Notes: generated from the letters alone by a model not told the origin. 64,000 bases of DNA from Amycolatopsis dendrobii (GCF_014145675.1 NZ_JACGZW010000020.1:85225-149224), one strand, 5' to 3'. Shown: positions 17,438 through 26,155, counted from the stretch's first letter. Numbers and translations: made by a program.

Positions 17438-17480
17438 TCGAGGGGCAAGGCCTCCGAAATTGAGCCGAACGGGCTATCCA
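17438..17480 (+). promoter_or_regulatory. Candidate SARP-type promoter for the STAND-TPR gene
   Basis: Heptamers TCGAGGG (17438-17444) and TTGAGCC (17460-17466) start exactly 22 bp apart. The second ends 8 bp before TATCCA (17475-17480). This matches the known layout of SARP activator sites, TCGAG-like direct repeats at 11 or 22 bp with the last one 8 bp upstream of the -10. Binding by the SARP encoded at 21586 is inferred. Confidence 0.45.
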
Positions 17481-17603
17481 GTAACAACCCACCCGCGCCG
17501 ACGACCGCGTTTGAGTTGACCAGGATCACCACATCGACCCCGTTCAAGCGCTACCCCAGCACCCGCGCACAAGGAAAAATGACCGGTCGGGGGGGCGCGA
17601 CTG

Positions 17604-19745
17604 ATGGGGACTGGTGACAGACACGAAAACCTGATCGCCGCCGAAGTGTCCGGGCCGGTGGTGCAGGCCGGCGTGGTCCACGGCGACGTCCATGTGCATT
17701 CTCGGCGCGAGAGACGCACTGTTCCGCGGCAATTGCTTCCAGTCTCCGCGTCGTTCACCGATCGGGAGCGGGAACTGGCCGAACTCGACCGCCTGATCGG
17801 CGATCAGCAGCGGCAAGGGCCTCGCGTCGCCGTGATCGCAGGCTCGGGCGGAGTGGGGAAAACGGCACTGGCGTCGCGATGGATAGCAGGCCATGCCGAC
17901 CGTTTCCCGGACGGGCAGCTCTACGCCGATCTCGGTGCGTTCGGCGCCGAGGAGCCCGCCTCCCCCGACGAAGTACTGAGTCAGTTCCTCCGTGCGCTCG
18001 GCGTGCCCTCCGCGCAAATCCCGGCGGAGCTGGCCGCGCAGACCGCGCTCTACCGTTCGGTGACGGCCGGGCTGAAACTGGCGGTGCTCGCGGACGATGC
18101 CGACTCGGCGGCTCAGGTCCGGCCATTGGTCCCGGCTTCTCCCCACAGCGTGGTGGTGGTGACCAGCCGCTGGCGGCTGGGCGCGCTCGCGATGGACGGG
18201 GCGCGCGTGCTACTCGTGGAGCCGCTCAGCTCTGTCTCGGCGCTGGAACTGCTCCGCCGCGCGATCGGCATCGACCGGGTCAAGACCGAACCTGAGCCTG
18301 CTCAGCAGCTGGTGGAGCTGTGCGGCGGACTGCCGATCGCGGTATGCGTCGCGGCCGCCCGGCTCTCCACCCGGCCGCGATGGCCGATCTCCCGGCTGGT
18401 CGGCGCGCTCGCCGACGAACGACGCCGGTTGTCCGCGCTCGCGGTGGCCGACGAAGCTGTTGTGCAGGCCAGCTTCGACCTCTCGGCGGACGAGCTGGCA
18501 CCGGACATCGCGCTCGTCTACCGGTTGTCCGGACTGCATCCCGGCCCGGACTTCGGAGCCGAGGTTGCGGCGGCCGCCGTCGACCGCCCGGCCGCCGACG
18601 TCGAGGACGCCCTCGATGCGCTGGTCGACGCGAGCCTGCTCACCGACGCCGGCCCGGATCGGTACCGTTTCCACGACCTCGCGCGGGTGCACGCGCGGCA
18701 GCAGGCAGAAACGCAGGAGAGCGAATCGTCGAGAACCGCCGCGGTGCACCGCATGATCACGTGGTACCTCGACCGCGTACTGGCCGCCGATCTGGTGATC
18801 ACCCCACTGCGCGCCAGGATCAGCCCGGGCTACGAGCGAATCCGCAGCATTCCCGCGCCGCCGGACGCCACGGCCGCGCTGGACTGGCTGGAGCGGGAGC
18901 TGGCGAACATCGTGGCCGCCATGCGAGTCGCGGCCGACCAAGTCTGGCCTGAGCTGGTGTGGCAGTTCTGCGAAGGACTGTGGGGGCTTTTTCTCCACCG
19001 CAAGCACTATCGCCAGTGGCAACGCACGCACAGCTGGGGCGTCGACGCCGCCCGGCGCTGCGGCAACCGCCGCGCCGAGGCGCGACTGGAGGTTCAGCTC
19101 GGCTACGCCCATCTGAACACCGGACGTTACGACGCCGCCAAAGACCACTTCACGGCATCGCTGAAGGTGGCTCTCGCCATCGACGACAGCGTGGCCCAAG
19201 CCCGCGCTTGGGAGCACCTGGGAGTCGTCGCGCATAGCACCGGATCCCCTCGGGAAGCTTACGAACACTACGCTCGAGCCCTCGCGATCGCGGAAGAACT
19301 GCGTCAACCACGCAGCATCGCTCTCCACCGACGTCGACTCGGGGAAGCGTGTCGCGACCTCGACCGCCCAGCCGAAGCGGTAGAGCACTTCGAACGGTCG
19401 GCTGAGATCGCGCGCGAGATCGGCGACGAAGTGCTGCGCGGCCGAGCCATGACCCGGCTCGGCGACCAGCACCTGCGGCTCGGGGACTCGACCGCCGCGT
19501 GTTCGCTCCTGCGCGAAGCGGCAGATCTCCTCGGCCAGCATGGGGCAGCGGCGTACCAAGCCGAAGCGCTCGAAGCTCTCGCCGAAGCGGACCTGGCCGC
19601 GGACCACGTCGAGAGCGCACGCCTGCACCTCGAGCAAGCGCTGGCGACCTACGCCGTCGCGGAGGACCCGAAAGCCGAGCGAGTGTCAGCCCGCATCGCC
19701 GCGATCGCCGCCGGCAAGCAGAAGCCCGGGCACGGCGAGGCGTAG
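17604..19745 (+). CDS. STAND/NB-ARC ATPase with C-terminal TPR repeats
   Basis: 713 residues. Residues 1-35 contain the Gly/Val/His-rich motif SGPVVQAGVVHGDVHVH. NB-ARC domain: Walker A AGSGGVGKTAL near residue 80, sensor VVVVTSRWRLG, GLPI motif ELCGGLPIAVC, and a winged-helix region ending near RFHDLARVHARQQ. The C-terminal third (about 440-700) is TPR-like, with repeats such as ARAWEHLGVVAHSTGSPREA. It lacks the SARP DNA-binding domain, so it is not a classical activator; it may signal through protein contacts. The 3' end overlaps the convergent gene at 19649 by 97 bp. Confidence 0.85.
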   Translation: MGTGDRHENLIAAEVSGPVVQAGVVHGDVHVHSRRERRTVPRQLLPVSASFTDRERELAELDRLIGDQQRQGPRVAVIAGSGGVGKTALASRWIAGHADRFPDGQLYADLGAFGAEEPASPDEVLSQFLRALGVPSAQIPAELAAQTALYRSVTAGLKLAVLADDADSAAQVRPLVPASPHSVVVVTSRWRLGALAMDGARVLLVEPLSSVSALELLRRAIGIDRVKTEPEPAQQLVELCGGLPIAVCVAAARLSTRPRWPISRLVGALADERRRLSALAVADEAVVQASFDLSADELAPDIALVYRLSGLHPGPDFGAEVAAAAVDRPAADVEDALDALVDASLLTDAGPDRYRFHDLARVHARQQAETQESESSRTAAVHRMITWYLDRVLAADLVITPLRARISPGYERIRSIPAPPDATAALDWLERELANIVAAMRVAADQVWPELVWQFCEGLWGLFLHRKHYRQWQRTHSWGVDAARRCGNRRAEARLEVQLGYAHLNTGRYDAAKDHFTASLKVALAIDDSVAQARAWEHLGVVAHSTGSPREAYEHYARALAIAEELRQPRSIALHRRRLGEACRDLDRPAEAVEHFERSAEIAREIGDEVLRGRAMTRLGDQHLRLGDSTAACSLLREAADLLGQHGAAAYQAEALEALAEADLAADHVESARLHLEQALATYAVAEDPKAERVSARIAAIAAGKQKPGHGEA

Positions 19746-20077
19746 GGCCGAGCGGGAGGCCGACGGGAGGGGAAGTCGCGGCAGCCGAGCAGCACCGCCG
19801 TTGTTCCCCGGCGCGTCTTCAATACGTGTTCTCCCGCTCGCGCGACCGCCACCGCAGCGGTGCAGCCCGGCAGCCGCGCCAGTATCTCGTCCACCGCAGC
19901 CCAGGCCAACGCCCTCGACGTGCGTTCCGACGCGAAGACGACGTCCGAGCGGTTCAGCCACGACGTCGGCGCGGATTCCACGCTGGCGACAAGCACGTGG
20001 TCGCGCCCGCCGACGGAGTCAACCCACGACACGTCCCACACACCGGGTGCGGTACTGACCGTTCGCCACTGTGTCAT
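19649..20077 (-). CDS. Hypothetical protein coupled to the upstream transferase-like gene
   Basis: 142 residues, not recognised. Its ATG at 20077 overlaps the stop of the upstream same-strand gene by ATGA, which supports translation. The first 105 residues look protein-like (GVWDVSWVDSVGGRDHVLVASVES, AVAVARAGEHVLKTRRGTTAVLLG) with G/C-rich third positions. The last 33 codons run antisense over the end of the STAND gene and are Pro/Arg rich, so the stop may have drifted downstream. No signal peptide or membrane segment is seen. Confidence 0.6.
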   Translation of the reverse strand: MTQWRTVSTAPGVWDVSWVDSVGGRDHVLVASVESAPTSWLNRSDVVFASERTSRALAWAAVDEILARLPGCTAAVAVARAGEHVLKTRRGTTAVLLGCRDFPSRRPPARPYASPCPGFCLPAAIAAMRADTRSAFGSSATA

Positions 20078-21315
20078 GGCGGTCCCCCGACGAATCCCTC
20101 AACGGCGACGCGGCGAGGCAAAGGTACCGGAGACACCTGCACCTCGTGCGGCGGTTCTGGAATACCGAGCACCCGGTACATCTCCCGCCGCAAGAGCGCG
20201 CCCGCGCGGCCGGGCAGTGAGGTGATCCGTGCCGCGATGTCGCCGACCCAGTCTTCCGGCCGTCCAGCCGCGAGCGCGCGCAACTGCACGTCGACAAGCA
20301 GGTCCGGACGCAGCTTCGGCGCAAGGCGCCACACCGACGCGGCAAGGCTGCCCGCGCGCACATCCTCAGCCGAGCCGGGGTTCAGCAACACAGGCGTGCC
20401 GAGGGCCGCAGCGTACTGGGTGATCGACCCGTGATCGCCGATCACGTAATCCGCGGCCACCAACGCGGCCCGCCAGCCGTCGTCAGGCGGCAGCAGCCGC
20501 AGCCCGGCGTCGAGCGCCTTGGCCAGCCACGCGCGGATCTGCCACGAACCGTGTATCGACCACGTCAGCGGGTGCAGCGCCGCGACGACCTGGTAGTCCC
20601 TCGCCGGCAACTGTGCCGTCAGCTGGTCGAGCAGGTGCGGGTTGCTGCCGAACAGCGAATGCCTGGACCAGGTCGAGCTGACGAGGACCAGTTTCCGCCC
20701 GCTCCGGACGTCGAGCGCGGCGCGATATCGGTCGCGCAGGGAAAGGCTCGCTCGCAGCTGGTCGAAGCACAGGTCGCCCGCCACCACAACGCGGTCAGCG
20801 GCCTCGGGGCACTCGCGACGCAGCCAGCGGGCGTCCTGTTCGTGCGCCGTCAGCACTGTCGCGGGAACGACTCGCCCGTCCCGGACCAGCCGATACCGCG
20901 GATGGGCCAGAGACGGCTGAGCCGCGCGCTCTGCCGGCAGCGGACTCCGGCGGAACCGGGGGCCGCTCACGCCGTGCGGCATCACGACGACCGGAGCCGC
21001 GATCTTGTCGATTTCGAGGTAGCTCGCCGCCATCGCCAGGTCGAAGCGCGTCCGCAACACCTGGTGCCACGGCAGCAGCAGCCCGCCCCAGGCCCGGACG
21101 TACTCCTCTGTTCCGTCCCAGCGGTCCTCCAGCGCGGGGACGGTGAACAGGACCTGCACCCGGTGATCGGCACGCAGCAGGGGAAGCACTTCCACCAGTC
21201 GCGTCCCCGCGGTCATGTGCGGCACCACAACCAGGACGGTGCGGCACCCCGCCCGGGTCACCCATCGCTCCGCCGCCGCGTTCCCCGGAGCCCTCGTCCA
21301 CGCACTCCCGCTCAT
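20074..21315 (-). CDS. TagF/UDP-GlcNAc-epimerase-like two-domain protein
   Basis: 413 residues. Start ATG 21315 follows GGAGGGAG by about 4 nt; the longer frame to 21420 has no support. The protein has a GT-B-like layout: VLVVVPHMTAGTRLVEVLPLL at the N-terminus, VVMPHGVSGPRF, a central KLVLVSSTWSRHSLFGS, and late motifs VVAALHPLTW and ADYVIGDHGSITQYAAALGTPVLL. The GDHGS-x(9)-GTPVLL segment resembles the donor site of CDP-glycerol glycerophosphotransferases. Function may be polyol-phosphate or glycosyl transfer, or a catalytically changed relative. It is divergent from the SARP gene across 270 bp. Confidence 0.6.
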   Translation of the reverse strand: MSGSAWTRAPGNAAAERWVTRAGCRTVLVVVPHMTAGTRLVEVLPLLRADHRVQVLFTVPALEDRWDGTEEYVRAWGGLLLPWHQVLRTRFDLAMAASYLEIDKIAAPVVVMPHGVSGPRFRRSPLPAERAAQPSLAHPRYRLVRDGRVVPATVLTAHEQDARWLRRECPEAADRVVVAGDLCFDQLRASLSLRDRYRAALDVRSGRKLVLVSSTWSRHSLFGSNPHLLDQLTAQLPARDYQVVAALHPLTWSIHGSWQIRAWLAKALDAGLRLLPPDDGWRAALVAADYVIGDHGSITQYAAALGTPVLLNPGSAEDVRAGSLAASVWRLAPKLRPDLLVDVQLRALAAGRPEDWVGDIAARITSLPGRAGALLRREMYRVLGIPEPPHEVQVSPVPLPRRVAVEGFVGGPP

Positions 21316-21585
21316 CGGGCTCCCTCCCGCGCCGCCGAAATCCGCATTCCCATCGCTGGCTCGCCTCCTGTTCTGCTCGACTGGCCGAGGCCAATACGGA
21401 AATCGTCGACAGCGCTTCATTCACGACGCTTTCAGCGCAGGGGGAAATCCTCTTTCAGCCACCGCGAGAAGGTGACAGATATTTGCCAGAAGCGACACCG
21501 ATTGGCGAAACAGGTATTGAGGTGGAAAACTGCGTGCACGGGAGCGCGGGCCGCCGCGAAGGCGGCACCTGGGGAGGGATGCGCC
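21316..21585. promoter_or_regulatory. Divergent 270-bp control region with CTTTCAGC direct repeats
   Basis: Gap between the transferase-like gene (minus) and the SARP gene (plus). CTTTCAGC occurs at 21429-21436 and 21452-21459, 23 bp apart on the same strand, about two helical turns, compatible with a SARP or other direct-repeat binder. No clear -35/-10 pair can be singled out. The SARP ribosome binding site is GGGGAGGGA at 21571-21579. Confidence 0.35.
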
Positions 21586-24579
21586 ATGAACCGACCCGTC
21601 GTCATGGGATTTCTCGGGCAAACCGCGTTACGAATGCACGGCCGGATGAGCGTGCATTGGGAACGGCCGCAAGCACGTGCGGTCCTGGCTGTCCTCCTCG
21701 CGCACGCGGGCCAGCGAATTCCCGCCTCGACCCTCACCGAACGCGCCTGGCCGGAAGAGCGACGGCCGCGGAATCCCGCGTCCACGCTGCACACCTACAC
21801 CACCCGGATCCGCGCCGCGCTGCAGGCCGCCGGCATCGCTGCCCGACTGGAAACCGTCGACGGCGGCTACCAGTTGCACGCCGACAAAAACCTCATCGAC
21901 TACTACCGGCTACGGGAAACGATCAGCGATTCCCACCGCCACGCCCGGCAGAACGATCATGAAAAAGTGTGCGCCTGCATCGAACAGGCCATCGCGCTGT
22001 GGAATGATCTTCCGCTCGCCGACGTGCACTCCCCGTGGGCCGACAACTGGCGGCGTGCCGTACTCGCCGACGAATGGCTGCCAGCCAATGATCTCCTCGT
22101 CGACAGCTACCTCGAACTCGGCCAGTTCGACATGGCGTTGCGACGTCTCAACGATCTTCACCGCGAGCACGGCTTCACCCTGAGCGGCACTCAGCGGCGA
22201 CTGACCTTGATGACCCGGCTAGGCCGCCGCGATGACGCATACCTGCACTATGTGTCGACGCGACAGCGCCTGCTTCGCGAAGGCGACGACGAATCCGCGG
22301 ACGCGCTCAAACGCCACTACGACACGCTCGCCGCGCCAGCACCCCGCTCGACCGCCCATTCCGCCGGCACACCACCGAGCAGCCACTCCCGCGTGCCGCG
22401 CCAGCTGCCGCGTGACGTCCCCAACCTGATCGGCCGCGACGCGCTGATCGGACGCCTGGACGCCATCACCGGCACCACCGCGGCTGATCCCTCCCCCGCA
22501 GCGGTCCTGTTGACCGGGCCGCCCGGGATCGGGAAGACGACCGTCGCCGTCCGCTGGGCTCACCGCTCGGCCCAGCGCTTCCCGTGCGGCACGCTGTTCA
22601 CTGATCTTCGCGGATTCGCACCAGGCATCCCCCAGACGCCCGCCGAGGTGGTCGACCGCTTCCTCGCCGCGCTCGATCCGTCCGCCGACCAGCGGTTCAG
22701 CACCGGCAACCGGACCGAGCAGCTGCGCGCCCTGCTCGCCGAGCGACCCGCCCTGGTCATTCTGGACAACGCGGCCAATTCCGATCAGATCGAGCCGCTG
22801 CTGAACCTGTTCGCCAGCTGCGTCGTCCTGATCACCAGCCGAAACAGCCTGCGCAAGGCCAGCACGCGGTATCACTTCGCGACGCTGGCCCTCCACCCGC
22901 TGCCGCTGCCCGCCGCCACCGCTTTGCTGTCAGCCCGCATCGGGGACCGCGCCAAATACGAGCCTGGCCCGGTCCGCGACCTGGCCCGCCGCTGCGGCGG
23001 CCTTCCGCTCGCGCTCGCCCTGATCGCCGAACACGCGGCGAGCCGGACCGGCGTGCCCCTGCGGGGATTGGCGACCCAACTGCGCGACCACGATGAACTG
23101 TTGTTCCTGGAACACGAGGCCGATACCCCTCCCGCCGGCCTGGCCGCCGCGTTCGCCTGCTCCTACGAAGCGCTCTCCCCCAGCGCTCAGCGCACCTTCC
23201 GCGCGCTCGGACTGCACCCCGGCACCGATATCGGCGTGCACGCGGCGGCCGCGTGCACCGGCGAGCCAGTCGCCGCCACGAGGCGCAATCTCGACGCGCT
23301 CCACAGCGCTCACCTCCTCGAACAACGCGAGGAAATCGACAGATTCCACTTGCACGACCTCGTCCACGCCTACGCCGCCCATCTGTGCGCTGGTCAGGAC
23401 CACCGTGCGGCACGGCACCGGATAGCCAGCTTCTACCTGCATTCGGCGGCCCGCGCCCATGAGCTCGTCTTCCCTCATCGCCCGGGCCCCCCGCTCCCGC
23501 CTGTCGCGCCCGGGTGCGAACCGCTCACCTACGCCACGGCCGACGAAGCCGAGCAGTGGTGCCTGAGGGAGGCAGAGACGCTCGCCTCAGTCCTCCGCTA
23601 TGCGACCCAGCACGGGCTGGACGACCATGCCTGGCCCCTGCCGCACACCACGCTTTTCGTCTGGGATCGGCACGGGCGCTACCCGGCTATCCGAGCCGGG
23701 CTGGAGATCGCCGCGGCCGCGGCCGCCCGCTGCGGCGAGCGCGAGGCAGAGGCGGGCACTTTGAACGATCTCGGACACACCCTCATGCTGATGGGCGAGC
23801 ACGACCACGTGTACCGCGCGCTGGACATCATCAGCGAATCCGACAACCCCGCCTTCCGCGTCGTGGTCCAGCTCAACGTCGCCCGCCTGGAGCACGAGAC
23901 CCAGCGGCTCAGCACCGCGCTCGACCTCCTCGTGCGCTGCGACCGCCTCGCGTCCGAACTGGACGATCCGGGACTGGAAGCAGGCATCGCCCACCAGCTC
24001 GGCGAAACGCTTCGCGCCATGCACGACCGCGTGGCCGCACAGGGGCATTTCGAACGCGCTCTCCGGCTGCGAGAACAGGTGGGCGACCTTCCCGGGCAGA
24101 TCGCCGCGCACGTCGAACTGGCCGATCTGGCCTGCCTCCGCGACGACCACCCCGCGGCCCAACAGCACGCGGACCAAGCCCGGACGCTGCTCGCCCGCTC
24201 ACACGACGCCGACGCGCGCTTGCGCGTCCTGCTCTTGATCGCGCGCTTGCGACACGAACAAGAGAACCCGGACGAAGCGATCCAGCATGCCCGCGAGGCG
24301 ATCGCCCTCGCGTACAAGACGCATAATCCAGTCAAACACGCATTGGCACTGGAAATACTCGGAAAGATTTACCACGCCGAGGGCGAATCCGGTAAGGCAT
24401 GCGACGCATGGACAATCGCGGCCGGCCTTCTCGAAGGCAAGGAAGAACACGCCGCGACAGTTCGCATATCCCGCCATCTCGCCGATATCAACGGCGCGCA
24501 CACGTTCGTTCCCGCCGCCCGCGACGCTGACGCACTCGCGGCGGACCCCGCCGCCCGCATTAACTTTACGCGAAAGTAG
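21586..24579 (+). CDS. AfsR-like SARP regulator with NB-ARC and TPR domains
   Basis: 997 residues from ATG 21586, 6 nt after GGGGAGGGA. Residues 1-95 are the OmpR-like winged helix (RPQARAVLAVLLAHAGQRIPASTLTERAWPEE, then STLHTYTTRIRAAL). Residues 100-245 form the BTAD activation domain. NB-ARC starts near 275, with Walker A LTGPPGIGKTT (about 308-318), ALVILDNA as Walker B, and RCGGLPLAL. TPR-like helices fill the C-terminal 350 residues. Streptomyces AfsR has 993 residues and the same order (established knowledge); it is phosphorylated by Ser/Thr kinases and activates the small downstream gene afsS. Here too a small ORF follows. Confidence 0.92.
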   Translation: MNRPVVMGFLGQTALRMHGRMSVHWERPQARAVLAVLLAHAGQRIPASTLTERAWPEERRPRNPASTLHTYTTRIRAALQAAGIAARLETVDGGYQLHADKNLIDYYRLRETISDSHRHARQNDHEKVCACIEQAIALWNDLPLADVHSPWADNWRRAVLADEWLPANDLLVDSYLELGQFDMALRRLNDLHREHGFTLSGTQRRLTLMTRLGRRDDAYLHYVSTRQRLLREGDDESADALKRHYDTLAAPAPRSTAHSAGTPPSSHSRVPRQLPRDVPNLIGRDALIGRLDAITGTTAADPSPAAVLLTGPPGIGKTTVAVRWAHRSAQRFPCGTLFTDLRGFAPGIPQTPAEVVDRFLAALDPSADQRFSTGNRTEQLRALLAERPALVILDNAANSDQIEPLLNLFASCVVLITSRNSLRKASTRYHFATLALHPLPLPAATALLSARIGDRAKYEPGPVRDLARRCGGLPLALALIAEHAASRTGVPLRGLATQLRDHDELLFLEHEADTPPAGLAAAFACSYEALSPSAQRTFRALGLHPGTDIGVHAAAACTGEPVAATRRNLDALHSAHLLEQREEIDRFHLHDLVHAYAAHLCAGQDHRAARHRIASFYLHSAARAHELVFPHRPGPPLPPVAPGCEPLTYATADEAEQWCLREAETLASVLRYATQHGLDDHAWPLPHTTLFVWDRHGRYPAIRAGLEIAAAAAARCGEREAEAGTLNDLGHTLMLMGEHDHVYRALDIISESDNPAFRVVVQLNVARLEHETQRLSTALDLLVRCDRLASELDDPGLEAGIAHQLGETLRAMHDRVAAQGHFERALRLREQVGDLPGQIAAHVELADLACLRDDHPAAQQHADQARTLLARSHDADARLRVLLLIARLRHEQENPDEAIQHAREAIALAYKTHNPVKHALALEILGKIYHAEGESGKACDAWTIAAGLLEGKEEHAATVRISRHLADINGAHTFVPAARDADALAADPAARINFTRK

Positions 24580-24708
24580 CTCACAAAACGGGCGCAACCC
24601 GTTCCGGGGATCACACCCGATACACTCTGCGAGATAATCACGCTAAAGTGTGATCATGTGCCGCAATCTGCTGAAAAATGGCTGCTCGCGAGTGTTTCCG
24701 TACACCCC

Positions 24709-24742
24709 TCGAGCTGCAGTCAGTAGCCTGAACATCTAGACA
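24709..24742 (+). promoter_or_regulatory. Candidate SARP-dependent promoter of the small peptide gene
   Basis: TCGAGCT (24709-24715) matches the SARP heptamer core. A weaker TCAGTAG (24720-24726) starts exactly 11 bp later. TAGACA (24737-24742) or TCTAGA (24735-24740) may be the -10, 8-10 bp after the second repeat. The transcript would have a leader of roughly 95 nt before the TTG at 24843. The ATCAC/GTGAT inverted repeat at 24633-24651 lies further upstream. Confidence 0.4.
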
Positions 24743-24842
24743 ACATGTATTTCGCCTGGCATGGTGGCGCAGTCCGAAGACGCGGCCGCAGCGGCAAACA
24801 CCTCCGGACATCACCTCACGCACCACCAGAAAGGTAACCGCC

Positions 24843-24929
24843 TTGCCTCGCAATCCCCACTGGCTTAACGCATCCATGATGGCGACCGCCTTTGTCATGG
24901 CGACCCTCGGATGGTTCAAGTACTTCTGA
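24843..24929 (+). CDS. 28-residue hydrophobic peptide at the afsS position
   Basis: TTG start 8 nt after AAAGG; 28 codons and TGA. The N-terminus is polar (MPRNPHWLNAS). The middle is a Met/Ala/Val hydrophobic helix with no acidic residues, and the end is aromatic and basic (TLGWFKYF). Evidence that it is real: it lies directly downstream of an AfsR-like regulator, has a SARP-type repeat upstream, and its stop is followed after 7 nt by a 16-bp perfect terminator hairpin. It is not similar to Streptomyces AfsS, which is about 63 residues with internal repeats. Possible roles are a membrane-active or signalling peptide, or a small effector of the regulator; none is proven. Confidence 0.55.
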   Translation: MPRNPHWLNASMMATAFVMATLGWFKYF

Positions 24930-24936
24930 TTGCCGT

Positions 24937-24969
24937 AGCGGTGTGCGCCGTCGGACGGCGCACACCGCT
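24937..24969 (+). terminator. 16-bp perfect hairpin after the peptide ORF
   Basis: Arms AGCGGTGTGCGCCGTC (24937-24952) and GACGGCGCACACCGCT (24954-24969) around one G; a few inner pairs must open to form the loop. No T-tract, as is common in high-GC actinomycetes. It isolates the peptide transcript from the convergent GNAT gene. Confidence 0.85.
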
Positions 24970-25070
24970 CAGAGCAAATATGAGGGGCAAGGAATCAATT
25001 TTCAATCGGCCGGTTTACCGACGACGCTTTTCAGCGGTCCCGAAATTTTCTTGCTTCGAGCATCGTCCGG

Positions 25071-25583
25071 TCACCTCCGGCACGAACCACTTGACTCGAA
25101 CACGAGCTGACAGTCCTCCTCGCTGACCATCCGGAATTCCGCTTTCTCCAGCACCCGGCGACTCGCCGCGTTTCCGGGCAGCACATACGCCCGCAACTCG
25201 GGGGCGAGAGCGGGCTCCGGATGCTCCTCATGCCACCGCCGGAGCGCCTGCGTCAGCTCCGTGGCCAGGCCCGCGCCCCACGCCGCCCGCGCCAGCAGAT
25301 ATCCGACTTCCCGGTGTCCGCTGCGATGGGCGATACCGAACCCGGCCCGGCCGAGAAATCCCGACGCACCTTCGACCCGCCACTTCGACCAGCCGCGCGT
25401 CCGGTGCTCGGCGATGAACCGCTCCAGCCGTTCCCGGGTCGCCTCGCGGGTCTGCGGGCCGGTCGTCATGTGCCGCATGACTTCCGGGTCCGCGTGCAGT
25501 GCGGCGAGATCGTCCAGGTCCTCGGGCAGCCACGTGGTCAACCGAAGCCGCGGCGTGCGGAGGATTTCGTCGCGGCCGCTCAC
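25071..25583 (-). CDS. GNAT acetyltransferase, RimJ/RimL type
   Basis: 170 residues from GTG 25583, which overlaps the stop of the upstream membrane-protein gene (GTGA). It opens with the family pattern LRTPRLRLTTWLPEDLDDLAALHADPEVMRHM. The acetyl-CoA region is EVGYLLARAAWGAGLATELTQAL, with the usual GxGxA partly kept as GAGLA. The C-terminal VLPGNAASRRVLEKAEF is the NxxSxxxxEKxGF block of Acetyltransf_3 proteins. Likely acetylates a protein N-terminus or a small amine; target unknown. Confidence 0.9.
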   Translation of the reverse strand: MSGRDEILRTPRLRLTTWLPEDLDDLAALHADPEVMRHMTTGPQTREATRERLERFIAEHRTRGWSKWRVEGASGFLGRAGFGIAHRSGHREVGYLLARAAWGAGLATELTQALRRWHEEHPEPALAPELRAYVLPGNAASRRVLEKAEFRMVSEEDCQLVFESSGSCRR

Positions 25584-26155
25584 CAGCCAGGGTGGTACGG
25601 CGTCGGCGGGGTTTTCGGCAGCAGCCACGCGCCGGTCGCCCGATGCGCGGCCAGCACCAGTGCGGCCACGGGGACGATCAGCCACAGGAACCCGCTCGGG
25701 AAGGTCATCTGCAGCGTCGGCGGCGCGCTTTTGCGGACGAAGCTGGAGCCGAGGCCGACGATCATGAAGACGACGATGTCCAGCACCGCCAGGCCGCTTC
25801 CGACGAGCACGCAGATCCGGCCGGCCGGGGAACGCTTGAACAGCCCGATGGCGCCGGCCACCGCCAGTGCCGCGACAGCCAGGTACGCAGCGCCCACGAT
25901 CCCGCTGGAAAGCAGCCTGGACGAGGACGGATTGTCGATCATCCGGACCACCGCCACGATGAAGCCGATCGTGCCCACCAGGCCGATCACCGAGGACAAC
26001 GTCGCCGCGGCGATGGCGGTGGCGCCGAAGCACGCGGTCGGCGCGGGAGCCGGCTGCGACGGGAACTGGCCGCTGTACGGGGGCTGCCCGCCGTAGGCAG
26101 GCGGCAACGGCGAGTACTGCGGCGGCTCCGCGCCGGGGTAAGGCGGTTGCGTCAC
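25580..26155 (-). CDS. Membrane protein with Pro/Tyr/Gln-rich N-terminus
   Basis: 191 residues. Start GTG 26155 follows GGAGGAA by 8 nt, better than an upstream in-frame codon at 26197. Residues 1-40 are a flexible PPYPGAEPPQYSPLPP-like tail, followed by four hydrophobic segments (ATLSSVIGLVGTIGFIVAVV, SGIVGAAYLAVAALAVAGAI, ICVLVGSGLAVLDIVVFMIV, GFLWLIVPVAALVL). Such tails plus four helices are common in actinobacterial integral membrane proteins of unknown function. It is translationally coupled to the GNAT gene. Confidence 0.82.
   Translation of the reverse strand: MTQPPYPGAEPPQYSPLPPAYGGQPPYSGQFPSQPAPAPTACFGATAIAAATLSSVIGLVGTIGFIVAVVRMIDNPSSSRLLSSGIVGAAYLAVAALAVAGAIGLFKRSPAGRICVLVGSGLAVLDIVVFMIVGLGSSFVRKSAPPTLQMTFPSGFLWLIVPVAALVLAAHRATGAWLLPKTPPTPYHPGW

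Noticed and set aside
20431..21585. In-frame extension of the SARP gene to the left
   Set aside because: Runs antisense through the transferase-like gene; the ATG at 21586 has a clear ribosome binding site and begins the DNA-binding domain.
17604..24579. Biosynthetic gene cluster next to the SARP regulator
   Set aside because: No PKS, NRPS, terpene or RiPP enzymes are present near it; the regulator seems to be of the global AfsR type.
24638..24919. 93-codon minus-strand ORF downstream of the SARP gene
   Set aside because: Cys/His-rich without domain logic or ribosome binding site, and antisense to the peptide ORF that has a terminator.
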